Source: Tepidibacter sp. (GTDB lineage Bacteria > Bacillota > Clostridia > Peptostreptococcales > Peptostreptococcaceae). From it: a DNA stretch of 64,000 nucleotides. The notes beneath the pieces were generated by a model. It had not been told where the DNA came from, did not search any database, and saw nothing but the letters and a program-made list of their open reading frames with translations. The translations under genes and the position numbers were made by a program. Within the stretch, counting starts at the first letter, position 1. Every line of letters begins with the position of its first letter. Location of the stretch: assembly GCF_025210165.1 (NCBI RefSeq), contig NZ_JAOASI010000084.1, positions 1 to 64,000 of the forward strand. The letters are read 5' to 3'. Positions 62,820-64,000 of this stretch are shown here, in pieces.

Positions 62820-64000
62820 ATGGATAGATTTTTACAAAATATACATTCGTTAGATAAGGAAGTTGCAAACAAAGTTTTAGATATACTTCCAAATCCCATA
62901 TTTATAAAAAGTGATGAATATAAATATGTATATGTAAATGAAGAATTTTGCAAATATATAGGTAAATCAAAAAAAGATATATTAGGAAAATCGAATTATG
63001 ATTTGTTTTCTATAGAAGAAGCTGATACCTATAAAGTAATAGATGATGCCATGATTGGTAATGGGATTATAGAAAAAGAATCTACAATATATGTAGATGA
63101 TGAGTACAAACATATTTTAACTAGAAAAAATAAAATTCTTTATGATCGAAAACCTTGCTTAATTGGAGTAATTACAGATATAACAGAAATACAAAAATTC
63201 CAACAAAATCTTATTTATAAAATAAAGATAGAGAGATTAATAAGAAATGTATCGTCTATACTTGTGAATACAGGAAGAGGAGATCAAGATAAACAATTAA
63301 ATCAAGTACTTGAAGAAATATCAAGATCTTTAGATATAGATAGGGCTTCTATTTTTACTATTTCAGATGATAAAAAAAATATAATTCTAACTAATTATTG
63401 GTATAAAGAAAAATGTAAATTTGAAAAAGATTGTTTTGATGAAACAGTAGAGATAGAAAAAATCCATTGGGGAATGAAAAAAATTAATAATTATGAAATA
63501 TTTAAAGTTGATAACATAGAGGATATGCCAAAAGAAGCGGAGTATGAAAAAAATAGATTTAGAAAAAAAGGAATTAAATCAGTTTTGTCTATACCTTTGA
63601 TTTTTAATAATAAAGTTATGGGATTTATAGGCTTTAATTTAATAAAAGAACAAAGGAAATGGAAAGAAAATGAAATAATTCTTCTGATGACTTTAAGTGA
63701 AATTATAGCAAGATTTATAGAATATAGAAGAGTGAAGGAAAGATTAACTAAAATTGAGAAGGATTTAACTTTTTTGGTTGAAAGTACTGAAATTGGAGTT
63801 GTTACAACAGATGAAAATGGTATAATAACTACAACTAACAAAGCTTATATGAAATTAATTGGATGTGAAGGACAAGAGGAAGTAATAGGCAAAAATATAA
63901 CGCAATGGGTTTATAATGAAGAAAATAAAAGTGAATTTATTGAACTCTTAAAACAAAATAAACATATAAATGACTATAGTATTACATATAAAAAACTAAA
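62820..64000 (+). CDS. PAS-GAF-PAS signalling protein, 3' end outside the window
   Basis: ATG 62820 follows AAGGGGTGGATGA; the frame stays open for 393 codons to the window end. Residues about 15-120 form a PAS domain (ILPNPIFIKSDEYKYVYVNE, GKSNYDLFSIEEADTYK, GVITDITEIQKFQ), about 140-300 a GAF domain (SLDIDRASIFTISDDKKNI, GIKSVLSIPLIFNNKVMGFI), and from about 318 a second PAS (VESTEIGVVTTDENGIITTT). There is no membrane segment. The output domain, commonly GGDEF, EAL/HD or a histidine kinase, lies beyond the window. The sigma-28 promoter places it in the motility regulon. Confidence 0.85.
   Translation, partial: MDRFLQNIHSLDKEVANKVLDILPNPIFIKSDEYKYVYVNEEFCKYIGKSKKDILGKSNYDLFSIEEADTYKVIDDAMIGNGIIEKESTIYVDDEYKHILTRKNKILYDRKPCLIGVITDITEIQKFQQNLIYKIKIERLIRNVSSILVNTGRGDQDKQLNQVLEEISRSLDIDRASIFTISDDKKNIILTNYWYKEKCKFEKDCFDETVEIEKIHWGMKKINNYEIFKVDNIEDMPKEAEYEKNRFRKKGIKSVLSIPLIFNNKVMGFIGFNLIKEQRKWKENEIILLMTLSEIIARFIEYRRVKERLTKIEKDLTFLVESTEIGVVTTDENGIITTTNKAYMKLIGCEGQEEVIGKNITQWVYNEENKSEFIELLKQNKHINDYSITYKKL

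Overview
This window is AT-rich (Arg mostly AGA, Leu mostly TTA), has strong Gram-positive Shine-Dalgarno sites and poly-U hairpin terminators, and encodes strict-anaerobe metabolism: hydroxylamine reductase (Hcp), a Re-type citrate synthase with aconitase and NAD-isocitrate dehydrogenase, and PTS-dependent dihydroxyacetone kinase. Four chemoreceptors, sigma-28-type promoters and partner-switching proteins point to a motile member of the Clostridia. Peptostreptococcaceae or a neighbouring family is plausible, but I cannot fix the genus from sequence reading alone.

Layout. 1-2000: the tail of endonuclease V, then an accessory patch with two orphan immunity-type genes (SUKH and a DUF2004/DUF6985-like protein) separated by decayed coding fragments. 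2.0-7.7 kb: tRNA-Gln with promoter and terminator, a nitroreductase, a polar amino-acid (probably cystine) ABC transporter behind a palindromic operator, Nudix, Ogt, and an EamA transporter. 7.9-12.3 kb: a sigma-54 activator with an N-terminal HPr domain, a sigma-54 promoter, and HPr-dhaK-dhaL-dhaM. 12.3-21.4 kb: amidase, membrane protein, GAF protein plus TPP enzyme, a frameshifted diguanylate cyclase, deoD plus MFS transporter, and a pseudouridine synthase. 21.4-29.3 kb: NagZ, an Old Yellow Enzyme homologue, small hydrophilic proteins, GNAT, DbpA and an MCP. 29.4-34.0 kb: a YdcF-like protein, a nitrate/sulfonate-type ABC transporter and NamZ. 34.0-39.1 kb: a partner-switching cluster (PP2C phosphatase, RsbW-like kinase, MCP, STAS antagonist). 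39.2-45 kb: hcp behind a GTAAC-N4-GTTAC box, an MCP with a C-terminal sensor, MATE, and a ferredoxin-type protein. 45-49 kb: rnz-cca, a DUF1292 protein with a His/Cys repeat, and cysK with the same operator seen at 3.4 kb. 49.5-55.5 kb: the oxidative half-TCA operon and prfC. 55.7-64 kb: MCP, DEDDh exonuclease, clpS-clpA, a SleB-type hydrolase, and a PAS-GAF-PAS protein cut off by the window end, behind a near-consensus sigma-28 promoter.

The most unusual material is noncoding. One ~106-bp palindromic intergenic repeat occurs at 29.3 and 61.5 kb, with its core again at 2.5 kb. A second, more diverged hairpin family lies at 27.3 and 45.0 kb. A paired TTATCA-N3-TGATAA palindrome lies in front of two loci that may both serve cysteine metabolism. 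Among proteins, the HPr-fused sigma-54 regulator next to its own HPr-Dha operon, and the partner-switching cluster containing a chemoreceptor, are the best candidates for under-described systems.
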